DNA of 15,671 nt, from contig CANRHT010000023.1 in the NCBI GenBank assembly GCA_947630465.1, positions 1 through 15,671 on the forward strand. Direction: 5' to 3'. The DNA is from an uncultured Pseudomonadaceae bacterium (GTDB lineage Bacteria; Pseudomonadota; Gammaproteobacteria; Pseudomonadales; Pseudomonadaceae). Positions 6,020-13,229 of this stretch are shown here, piece after piece (the stretch's first letter is position 1; every line of letters begins with the position of its first letter). The notes beneath the pieces are model-generated. The model made no database searches. It was given only the letters and a program-made list of their open reading frames with translations, and was not told where the DNA came from. The translations under genes and the position numbers were made by a program.

Positions 6020-8296
6020 ATGCGCAAATCTTTATGGCTGCTCAGCGGGCTTGCTTTTGCTGTCGCTGCTCAAGCAAACGACTCTAATTCTAAAGTGTAT
6101 GAATTAGGTGACGCTGTGGTGCTGGGTACCGCAGAAGAAACCCTGAAGCAAGCGCCGGGTGTGTCAATTATTACCGCTGAAGACCTTGCCAAGCGTCCGG
6201 TGAATAACGATCTATCGGAAGTTATTCGAACCATGCCTGGCGTTAATTTGACGGGAAATAGCACCAGTGGCCAGCGTGGTAATAATCGCCAGATTGATAT
6301 TCGTGGCATGGGCCCAGAAAACACGTTGATCCTAATTGATGGCAAGCCCGCCAGCAGCCGCCAGTCGGTGCGTTACGGTTGGCGTGGTGAGCGTGACTCG
6401 CGCGGTGACACCAACTGGGTTCCCGCGGAAGCAGTAGAACGTATTGAAGTGCTACGTGGGCCCGCTGCTGCTCGTTATGGCAGTGGTGCTGCGGGTGGTG
6501 TGGTGAATATCATCACCAAAAGTGTTCCAGATAAACTCCAAGGTTCAGTGACCGCTTATACCAACCAGCCGCAATCCTCGAAAGATGGTGCCAGCAAGCG
6601 CATGAACTTTATGTTGGCGGGGCCGTTGTCCGATAAAGTGGGTGTGCGACTCTCTGGCAATGTCGCAAAAACCGATTCAGATGCGCGTGATATTAACCTA
6701 GGCCACCAATCAACTCGTGGTGTAGCGCCTAATGGTACGGATTACCGTGGTACATACCCGGCAGGGCGTGAAGGTGTGCGTAATAAAGACTTAGCAGCGC
6801 GCTTAAGTTTTCAGCCCGTTGATGACCATCAGTTTGACCTCGATGCCAGTTTCAGTCGGCAGGGCAATATCTACACCGGCGATACGCAAAATACCAATAA
6901 CTACACCACCGATAAAAATGGACAGTTAGTGGCGACCTCGGATCGAGTAGAGCGTTACCTAGATCGTGAAACCAATGTGATGTACCGCGAAAACTATGCG
7001 TTGACTCACCGGGGTGAGTACGACCTCGGAGATTCCTTAAGCTATATCCAGTATGAGAAAACCCGCAATCGCCGTTTAGATGAAGGGCTTGCAGGCGGGA
7101 CTGAAGGTTTGTTCTCTGATGATCGTAAAAGCACATCAGTGCTGCATCAATACAGTGCCCACTCTGAATTTGATATGCCAACTGAGCTGCTAGGCTTGAA
7201 TCAAGTGCTGACCTTTGGTGCACAATGGACCCAGAGCAAGCTGATTGATCAAAACTCGACTGGGCAAAACACCACTGGTACGGGGCAAGTGGGTAGCCTT
7301 GCGAGTGTCGGGCGCAATAACCAAGCCAAAGATCATATGATTTCAGTATTTATTGAGGACAATATTGAGTTAACTGGCAAAACTGTACTCACGCCCGGTG
7401 TGCGCTACGACAAACACAGTGTCACCGGTGATAACTGGAGCCCTGCGCTGAATATCTCTCATTATCTTGATGATGCATGGACATTAAAAGCGGGGATTGC
7501 TCGGGCTTATAAAGCGCCGAATCTGTATCAAACCAACCCTAACTACCTACTCTATAGTCGCGGTAATGGTTGCTGGGGCTCTGGCGGTGCCTGCTACTTG
7601 CAAGGCAATAAAAATCTGAAGGCTGAGACCAGCATTAATAAAGAGTTCGGTGTTGAGTTTGTTCAAGGTGATGTTGTTGCTGGGATCACTTATTTCCATA
7701 ATAGCTATCGTGACAAAGTTGAGGCCGGATTGCAGCCAGTGGGTCAGGCTGTCGGTGGCTCGGGTGCCTTTGCTAATCCGGATATTTTTATGTGGGATAA
7801 CGTGCCTAGGGCAGTAGTGGAAGGGCTTGAGGGGACCTTTAATATTGGCCTGACGCCCACCTTAGATTGGTCAAATAATCTAACCTATATGCTGCAAAGT
7901 AAAAATAAAACCACAGGCGAGTCATTGTCGGTGATTCCCGAATTTACTTTGAACTCGCGCTTGGATTGGCAAGTCACCAGTCAGTTGGGTTTGCATACCC
8001 ACGTGACTTGGTACGGTAAACAAAAACCGAACAAGTATGATTTTCAGGGTGTGCGAGCCACGGGTGAAGAGCGGCAGCAATTATCACCCTATGCTTTGGT
8101 TGGCTTAGGCGGGCGCTACGCATTATCTGAGCAGTTCGCTTTTACGGCGGGTATCGATAATTTATTTGATAAACGCTTGTACCGCCGTGGTAACGGTGTT
8201 GGTGTCGGTGATCCGCGCACTATTTATGGTGCCGGTGCGGCGACCTATAACGAACCAGGGCGTAGCTTTTATACTTCAGCGACTTTTAGCTTTTAA
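6020..8296 (+). CDS. pfeA: TonB-dependent ferric enterobactin-type receptor (FepA/PfeA/BfeA family)
   Basis: Outer-membrane receptor of 758 residues. The signal peptide ends at AQA (17-19), and a TonB box (DAVVLG, 31-36) follows. The plug contains stretches nearly identical to FepA-family proteins: PGVNLTGNS, RGNNRQIDIRGMGPENTL, SVRYGWRGERDSRGDTNWVP and RGPAAARYGSGAAGGVVNI. Cys518 and Cys525 fit the conserved loop disulfide of the family. The barrel ends in ATFSF, a typical outer-membrane insertion signal. It should carry ferric enterobactin or related catecholates. I start at ATG 6020 because AAGG at 6006-6009 is well spaced to it; GTG at 6011 overlaps the ribosome site. The gene has its own Fur-like and AraC-like sites and is followed by a terminator. 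Confidence 0.93.
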   Translation: MRKSLWLLSGLAFAVAAQANDSNSKVYELGDAVVLGTAEETLKQAPGVSIITAEDLAKRPVNNDLSEVIRTMPGVNLTGNSTSGQRGNNRQIDIRGMGPENTLILIDGKPASSRQSVRYGWRGERDSRGDTNWVPAEAVERIEVLRGPAAARYGSGAAGGVVNIITKSVPDKLQGSVTAYTNQPQSSKDGASKRMNFMLAGPLSDKVGVRLSGNVAKTDSDARDINLGHQSTRGVAPNGTDYRGTYPAGREGVRNKDLAARLSFQPVDDHQFDLDASFSRQGNIYTGDTQNTNNYTTDKNGQLVATSDRVERYLDRETNVMYRENYALTHRGEYDLGDSLSYIQYEKTRNRRLDEGLAGGTEGLFSDDRKSTSVLHQYSAHSEFDMPTELLGLNQVLTFGAQWTQSKLIDQNSTGQNTTGTGQVGSLASVGRNNQAKDHMISVFIEDNIELTGKTVLTPGVRYDKHSVTGDNWSPALNISHYLDDAWTLKAGIARAYKAPNLYQTNPNYLLYSRGNGCWGSGGACYLQGNKNLKAETSINKEFGVEFVQGDVVAGITYFHNSYRDKVEAGLQPVGQAVGGSGAFANPDIFMWDNVPRAVVEGLEGTFNIGLTPTLDWSNNLTYMLQSKNKTTGESLSVIPEFTLNSRLDWQVTSQLGLHTHVTWYGKQKPNKYDFQGVRATGEERQQLSPYALVGLGGRYALSEQFAFTAGIDNLFDKRLYRRGNGVGVGDPRTIYGAGAATYNEPGRSFYTSATFSF

Positions 8297-8304
8297 ATAG
8301 AGTT

Positions 8305-8345
8305 CACGCTCTAAAGCAGTCACCGGCTGCTTTAGAGCGTGTTTT
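8305..8345. terminator. strong terminator shared by convergent receptor and regulator genes
   Basis: Arms 8305-8319 and 8327-8341 pair perfectly over 15 bases with a 7-base loop, followed by TTTT on the plus strand. On the minus strand the run after the stem is weaker. The right arm contains the TAA stop and last codons of the AraC-type gene. Confidence 0.9.
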
Positions 8346-9219
8346 GCAACTGCTTTGGAGTGGCACCGTACTCTTTCTTTACTGCTGTTGAGAAGTTGGC
8401 TGTATTGCTATATCCCGCTAGATCAGCCGCTTGGCCAATCGTTATATGCTCATTTTTTAACGCATCAATTGCGCGCTTAAGGCGTTGCTGTCGATGGTAT
8501 TGGGCGACGCTGATATGAAAGTGGCGTTGAAAGTGCCGCTGCAGACTACTGATGCTCATGCCGACACGCTCGGCTATAGCTTGAAGTGAAAAGGGCTCAC
8601 AGTTGCAGTTGTCGAGTAGTGCTTTGGCCCGTATCAGACGTTCATCGGGGGAGATCATTGCGCCTGCACAATGCGGCGCACTGTCTAGCAAAGACAGCAG
8701 TGCCTCGCTGATCAGTTCAATGCAGCGGCTTTCTAAAAAAAGCTTAGGCACGCCACACCCAGAGACTGGTGTAAGCAAAATTTGCTGAGCGATCACTAGC
8801 GCTTTTTTGGAGGGCTCCCACATATGGACGCTCAGATGTTGCTCAAGTATGTTCAGTCGTTGTGCAGGTGTGTTTTGCAGGCTTTGTAATAGCCAGTCAT
8901 GGCTAAAGTAAACGCTGAGCGTCTTTGCATAAGTCTGTGGTTGGCAGTGCTGCACACATAACTCAGGGCGAACTAAGTTAATCAGCGCGCCAGTATTCTT
9001 ATCTGTTCCCGGTGTCTTACCCAATACACAATCGAGACCATTAAAAGCAAAATCGGCACAACCGTCTACAACAAGTGCTAACTTCAAGCCGGGTAGCGCG
9101 CACATATCTGTAGTGATGTGCTGAGCAGTATTAATCTGTGCGGTCCGCACAAGCAGCCCTTTGCGCAGAGTAACAATTTGTGAGTGTTCACTGTTCAATG
9201 CTTGTAAACCCTTGTGCAT
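8332..9219 (-). CDS. AraC-family transcriptional regulator of siderophore uptake (PchR/BfeR-like)
   Basis: A 295-residue protein with a variable N-terminal ligand-sensing part and a C-terminal AraC DNA-binding domain. The first helix-turn-helix is FSLQAIAERVGMSISSLQRH and the second is ITIGQAADLAGYSNTANFST, closing with YGATPKQL. The GYSNTANFST form is typical of the PchR-like group that switches on siderophore receptors when the siderophore is present. Target candidate: the 21-bp direct repeat at 5918. The ATG has no clear ribosome site; TTG at 9198-9196 has AAGGG about 9 bases upstream and could be the true start, removing seven residues. The gene follows the esterase by 124 bases on the same strand. 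Its last codons lie in the shared terminator stem. Confidence 0.9.
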   Translation of the reverse strand: MHKGLQALNSEHSQIVTLRKGLLVRTAQINTAQHITTDMCALPGLKLALVVDGCADFAFNGLDCVLGKTPGTDKNTGALINLVRPELCVQHCQPQTYAKTLSVYFSHDWLLQSLQNTPAQRLNILEQHLSVHMWEPSKKALVIAQQILLTPVSGCGVPKLFLESRCIELISEALLSLLDSAPHCAGAMISPDERLIRAKALLDNCNCEPFSLQAIAERVGMSISSLQRHFQRHFHISVAQYHRQQRLKRAIDALKNEHITIGQAADLAGYSNTANFSTAVKKEYGATPKQLQNTL

Positions 9220-9271
9220 GTGGTGTGCGTTTTAGAGCATGCAAAGGCTCCGAAACGGTATGACCTAGATA

Positions 9272-9302
9272 CTGTGCAGTAAATGTAGGCACAGCTGTGC
9301 AG
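9272..9302. promoter_or_regulatory. repeat cluster CTGTGCAG / GCACAGCTGTGC before the regulator gene
   Basis: CTGTGCAG occurs at 9272-9279 and 9295-9302 (period 23), and a perfect 12-base palindrome GCACAGCTGTGC spans 9289-9300. The cluster lies 50-80 bases upstream of the regulator start, where an operator could sit. No specific protein can be assigned, and it does not resemble the TTTAGCAAAC repeat. Confidence 0.35.
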
Positions 9303-9343
9303 GCTTCATGCAGGTCTGAATGGGATGTGTAGTGCACTGAAAA

Positions 9344-10255
9344 CTACTCATACACAAGTCCTTGCGTTAGCCGCAACGCAGTGGGTATTGAAGCATCCAA
9401 TAAACTACCGTGAGTATGCTTAAAGTATTCGTGGTATTGCACTTCTAGTTCTGGCAAACGACTTAAACGCTCGGCTAAGCGCCGTGTTGCATCATCTGGC
9501 AAAGTATCGCCTTTGCGATGTGATGAGCTGCGCTGAATGACGACCTGTGCTGCTGGGCGCAGGCTCAGTTGTTGATACGCTGACTCATTATTTAAAATCA
9601 AACCCTGCTGCCACCACAGTGAAGGGTCTGCTGCAATGTAGGTTTGAAAACTTTTTGGGTGATTAAATAAGGTATGCAGCACAAACAGACCGCCGAAAGA
9701 GTGCCCCCATACGGCTTGGCGTTGCAGGTCTAATGCAGCTGTCTGCGCTACCAGAGGTTTTACCTTGTACTCTATAAATTGCCAGAATATATCTGCACCA
9801 CCGTGTTTCTTGATTTCTTCAGGGGTACCGTTCGATAGCGGTGGTGTGTAGTCGTATGCCCGTGCGTTGACGTCAAAATAGGCTTCAGTGTCATAGGCAA
9901 TAGTGACAATCACTGGGCTGTCAGCGGTTTGTAAGCGTTTGAATCTCTGCTCATTTAAACCTGCTAAGGCTGCATTGCCGTCTAACATATACAGAACAGG
10001 ATAGCCGGAATCAGGAGCCGGTACTTTTGGTAGGGCAATAGTGATTTTGTAGTGCCATAGCTGATCAGCGGATGAGAGCAAGTGCTGCTTGAAATTATAA
10101 TACTCTGATCCTGTGTCAACGATTGTCGCGCCGACTTTGCGTGTTAAATCAGGCGCTGCGATTGCAGCCGTCGGTAGTATAAGGGCTAGGCTCAAGGTTA
10201 CAGCCGTGCACAAAGCCATAATTGTATTGGGCTCTGCGTGAGTGTTTCTCTGCAT
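9344..10255 (-). CDS. periplasmic siderophore esterase (IroE/PfeE/Cee-like)
   Basis: A 303-residue alpha/beta hydrolase of the esterase-D-like family that linearises enterobactin-type trilactones. A hydrophobic signal sequence ends at AIAA (31-34), so it acts in or facing the periplasm, as IroE and PfeE do, unlike cytoplasmic Fes. Family marks are YPVLYMLDGNAAL (85-97), the nucleophile motif GHSFGG with Ser186, ADPSLWW (209-215) and HTHGSL with His282, matching the Ser-His pair of IroE. The segment AYDYTP (133-138) is also typical. ATG at 10255 has a weak ribosome site; Met13 is an alternative. A Fur-box-like site lies about 90 bases upstream and the regulator gene follows, so iron should control both. 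Confidence 0.9.
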   Translation of the reverse strand: MQRNTHAEPNTIMALCTAVTLSLALILPTAAIAAPDLTRKVGATIVDTGSEYYNFKQHLLSSADQLWHYKITIALPKVPAPDSGYPVLYMLDGNAALAGLNEQRFKRLQTADSPVIVTIAYDTEAYFDVNARAYDYTPPLSNGTPEEIKKHGGADIFWQFIEYKVKPLVAQTAALDLQRQAVWGHSFGGLFVLHTLFNHPKSFQTYIAADPSLWWQQGLILNNESAYQQLSLRPAAQVVIQRSSSHRKGDTLPDDATRRLAERLSRLPELEVQYHEYFKHTHGSLLDASIPTALRLTQGLVYE

Positions 10256-10309
10256 GTAATGTACCGTTTTTATCAGGATGCTTTTAAGGTCATATGATTT
10301 GCATCGGCC

Positions 10310-10326
10310 TATGCTGTACCAGCATA
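10310..10326. repeat. 17-bp palindrome in the esterase leader
   Basis: TATGCTG and CAGCATA flank TAC, a perfect 7-base inverted repeat between the Fur-box-like site and the esterase start. It could be an operator or a small hairpin in the messenger leader. Confidence 0.55.
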
Positions 10327-10342
10327 AGAATACCTTGTAAAT

Positions 10343-10361
10343 CTAAATGATAATCATACTC
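10343..10361 (-). promoter_or_regulatory. Fur-box-like site before the esterase gene
   Basis: Fourteen of 19 positions match the Fur consensus, with a perfect ATGATAATCAT core. On the minus strand it overlaps TATGAT (10358-10353), a good -10 candidate for the esterase, although no clear -35 is present. The rest of the 349-base gap (10256-10604) holds the palindrome at 10310 and no convincing gene; a promoter for the plus-strand gene at 10605 is not obvious. Confidence 0.75.
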
Positions 10362-10604
10362 GATAGTGCGCGTGAATATAAGAGGCACTGCAAACCGATA
10401 TTTTTGGGTATCCTGATAACTTAACGCTGCACTCGTTGCTAGAATTGTTTGCCATAGCCGTAGAGTAACGCTCAATATTTACTCAACTGCTTTAGCATTT
10501 TTTTGCCCGAGAGTACGATTAGGCTGCGATGGATATGCTTGCAGAGCAGCATCAATAACAGCTTAGGTAATAGCAGAGCCTTCATACTCAAAACTGGAAT
10601 TTAA

Positions 10605-11408
10605 ATGGCTGGACGAATCAGGTTTATATGGCATGCATCGGTGGCGACTTTATTTGCGGTGCTGTCATTTTTTGTGTGGCGCATCGCTTATCAATGGACT
10701 GACTGGGCGGCGCTTGCGTTGCTGCCGTTTGCGTTTGTGCTGGCTTATGGAACCTGGTCTCTGACCATGGAGTCGTGGAGGGCTCAGCTGCATCTTATCG
10801 TTCGACCCAAATCAGGCTTGGCTAAACTTTTATCCGGTAAGATTCGAGCCTTTTTTATCAGTGCTGTTTTTACGCTGATCGCGATCACTGTTTTAGCTTG
10901 GAAAGCGCTGGATGCCTCGATGCTTGAAGCGCTCGTTATGTGCACGGCCTTTCTGCTATCGGCGTACGTGTTATCAGTCTTGCAAATAATTTTTTCACGA
11001 CATTTTCACCCACCGTTTGACCGTAATATAGCTGTGAGTGTGGCCACTTGGCTGAGTGCAATGCTGGTGTTTGTGGTGTTTTTTGTACTGTATTGGGCGG
11101 TGAAGCTCAGTCCTGGAGAGTTGTTCGCTGCAGAAAATTTAACTGACGTTATTGGCTTGGCACAAAATAGTTTACCGGCAAGAAGCGGGTGGGTTACAGC
11201 GCTGATGTCTGCTTTGGCAAGCTACGAAAACCTTAAGTTATGGCTGGTTGTGCAGCTCAGGGATTATCTGGTATCGGGTGTTTTCTACAGCTTGGACGCA
11301 GCGTTGTGGGCCTATGTGCTGTGCCGTTCTGCAGTTGTCAGCACCCATCTGATTAAAACAAAAGTGTTTGGGAGTGTAATGGGTGAGCAGGATGCACAAG
11401 CAGAATAA
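10605..11408 (+). CDS. six-helix membrane protein of unknown function
   Basis: I do not recognise this 267-residue protein. It has about six membrane helices (roughly 10-26, 33-52, 81-99, 108-130, 142-166 and 222-245) with short basic loops, a 55-residue stretch between helices five and six that may face the periplasm, and a short polar tail. There are no catalytic motifs or binding sites I can name. A stop codon stands directly before the ATG, so the start is firm, although the ribosome site (GGAA) is weak. Its last 26 bases overlap the next gene, which points to coupled translation and a joint function of the two membrane proteins. Confidence 0.75.
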   Translation: MAGRIRFIWHASVATLFAVLSFFVWRIAYQWTDWAALALLPFAFVLAYGTWSLTMESWRAQLHLIVRPKSGLAKLLSGKIRAFFISAVFTLIAITVLAWKALDASMLEALVMCTAFLLSAYVLSVLQIIFSRHFHPPFDRNIAVSVATWLSAMLVFVVFFVLYWAVKLSPGELFAAENLTDVIGLAQNSLPARSGWVTALMSALASYENLKLWLVVQLRDYLVSGVFYSLDAALWAYVLCRSAVVSTHLIKTKVFGSVMGEQDAQAE

Positions 11409-13122
11409 TCATACAAACGACGCTATAGAGGGGCTCAATGACGGTGAAGAAACTGATGACTTGGGGAATGCAGAAGCTGCCTTAGAGTCCGAAGATCATC
11501 AGCGCGCTGACACCGCATCTGTTGCCGTGTTGAGTTTTACGAGGTGGTTTTGGGGGAGTATTATTGTCCTTGCGTTGATCGCGATCATGTTAAGCAGTAT
11601 TGCGATATGGCGTCAAAATAGCACGGCAGAACCGAGTCACCCAGCGCATGAAATCAGCGCCAGCACCTTAAGAGATGTTTTATCAAACCCAAAAGATCGT
11701 GCGCTCGATGCTGTCTTATCAGAGCTGCCGGAGCGGTTAGATCGAGCCTATAAGCCTGTTTACGCAGCAATTACTGATTATGCGGATTTTCATTATTCAC
11801 TTAAAGGTGAGTACACAGAGCTTTATGTGGCCAGTTTGGGTGATCCTGCGGAAAAGTTGCAAAGCATAGTTTTTAATGGGTTGGATCAGCGTCTTGAGCG
11901 TATAACAGGTGGCCTTGATGACAGATTCAATGAAGTGTTTAAGGCGCAACTTGCTGTCGTATTGCAGCGTGAGGAAAGCGCACAGGGGGCGTTTGGCGTT
12001 GTGACTCAGCGGGTTATTGAGGATGTCAACGCGCGGATTATCTACACCGCACCTTTATCTGCATCCAGTGCTGTGGGCGGCGCAGTGGCGTTAAGCGCTG
12101 CTGCAAAAGCCATGTCAAAAAAACTGGCCGCTAAGGTGGCCACTAAAGCCGCTGCGAAATCAGGTGGTAAGTTAGCGAGTACTTTAACCGGTGCCGGTAC
12201 TGCAGCCTTAGCCTGTGGTCCGGCCGCGCCAGTGTGTGGAGTGGTGGGCGGTGCAGTGGCTTGGTTTGTAACGGATTACGGTATTTTAATGGTGGATGAG
12301 AGTTGGAATCGTGAGGATTTTGAAAACGATTTACGCGTATTAGTGGATGACATGAAAGAGGCGCATCGTCTCGCTATAGAGCAGGCGCTTGTCGCGAGAG
12401 CGGGTGCGACTGCAGCACTTATTAGTGAAGTTGTTGAATATCAAAGTTTTACTGTGCGTGAACTCAATAATCTAGGTATGCAGAAACTATGCTCTGTTGC
12501 CACACAAATGAGCTCAAATTATGCACAGATGAGCAACAGTATCGAGGCGCGTGCCCCGAAGGGGCTGGAGTCTTTGCGTGAAACAGCCGACGCTTATGAA
12601 GGCCATGTTTCAATCGGTCGCTTAGCAGATGAAATCAAGAAAAATCTAACCCATGCTGAAGATATAAAGGCTGTTGAGTTTGAGTTGAGCGGTCATTTGC
12701 CTGCAGCTTATCGAGCCGACCGTGAGATTTCAGCGGTGCTGGTATTGAATGGACAGACATTTAACATCAAGAAAATGGCCGCCACCGCAGATAAAGAGTT
12801 CTCCATCAGGTCTGCGGTGGATGCAGCATTAAAGATCAATCAACCACTGCGGTATAACATTGTCTTTGAGCAGCATTTACGCTTACAGGGCAATAGGTAT
12901 TTTAAGGGCGCTGGTGAAATTGGGGATTTAGCAGAGGCTGGGGTTAGCGATGGTTTAAGTAAGCATCTTGAGCTACAGATAGCGATCGCACGCGATTCCA
13001 GTAGTAATGTGCAGCAGGTGGTTAATAGGCAGCCCGTTGACGGCAGTCAGGTTAAGTTGGCTCTGAGGTTAAATGCACCAGCTTTACCGCCACTTGAAAT
13101 GCTACCGGCTGCTTGTCAGTAA
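11383..13122 (+). CDS. single-pass membrane protein with Gly/Ala-rich hydrophobic segment, unknown function
   Basis: A 579-residue protein I cannot assign. Order of parts: an acidic, disordered-looking N-terminus (14-43), a membrane helix (56-76), a helical region (about 95-220), a Gly/Ala/Lys-rich stretch (225-295) with alternating small residues and two close cysteines (Cys278, Cys285), then VAWFVTDYGILMVDE and a C-terminal part (about 415-579) that looks rich in beta strands. With the single helix the bulk should be periplasmic. The small-residue stretch resembles glycine-zipper helices that insert into or pack within membranes. GTG at 11383 has GGGAG 8 bases upstream and is preferred to ATG 11392. 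It overlaps the six-helix gene by 26 bases. Confidence 0.8.
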   Translation: MSRMHKQNNHTNDAIEGLNDGEETDDLGNAEAALESEDHQRADTASVAVLSFTRWFWGSIIVLALIAIMLSSIAIWRQNSTAEPSHPAHEISASTLRDVLSNPKDRALDAVLSELPERLDRAYKPVYAAITDYADFHYSLKGEYTELYVASLGDPAEKLQSIVFNGLDQRLERITGGLDDRFNEVFKAQLAVVLQREESAQGAFGVVTQRVIEDVNARIIYTAPLSASSAVGGAVALSAAAKAMSKKLAAKVATKAAAKSGGKLASTLTGAGTAALACGPAAPVCGVVGGAVAWFVTDYGILMVDESWNREDFENDLRVLVDDMKEAHRLAIEQALVARAGATAALISEVVEYQSFTVRELNNLGMQKLCSVATQMSSNYAQMSNSIEARAPKGLESLRETADAYEGHVSIGRLADEIKKNLTHAEDIKAVEFELSGHLPAAYRADREISAVLVLNGQTFNIKKMAATADKEFSIRSAVDAALKINQPLRYNIVFEQHLRLQGNRYFKGAGEIGDLAEAGVSDGLSKHLELQIAIARDSSSNVQQVVNRQPVDGSQVKLALRLNAPALPPLEMLPAACQ

Positions 13123-13180
13123 GTTTAGATAAAGTATTAGATCAATCTTTGTCGTTGGATTGGGCAGCGCTCATGCGTAA

Positions 13181-13206
13181 GCGACGGCTCAATGGTGCGC
13201 CGTCGC
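13181..13206. repeat. GC-rich hairpin between convergent genes
   Basis: GCGACGGC (13181-13188) and GCCGTCGC (13199-13206) form a perfect 8-base stem over 10 bases in the 107-base gap between the convergent genes ending at 13122 and 13230. No T run follows on either strand, so it is at most a weak or protein-assisted terminator. Confidence 0.55.
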
Positions 13207-13229
13207 AGCAGGCTATACACACCTAAAGT

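Noticed and set aside
6852..7223. 123-codon minus-strand frame inside the receptor gene
   Set aside because: It lies entirely within the well-supported receptor reading frame and has no recognisable motif.
10290..10475. 61-codon minus-strand frame upstream of the esterase
   Set aside because: It runs through the Fur-like site and the palindrome, has no ribosome site or family resemblance, and occupies the likely promoter region.
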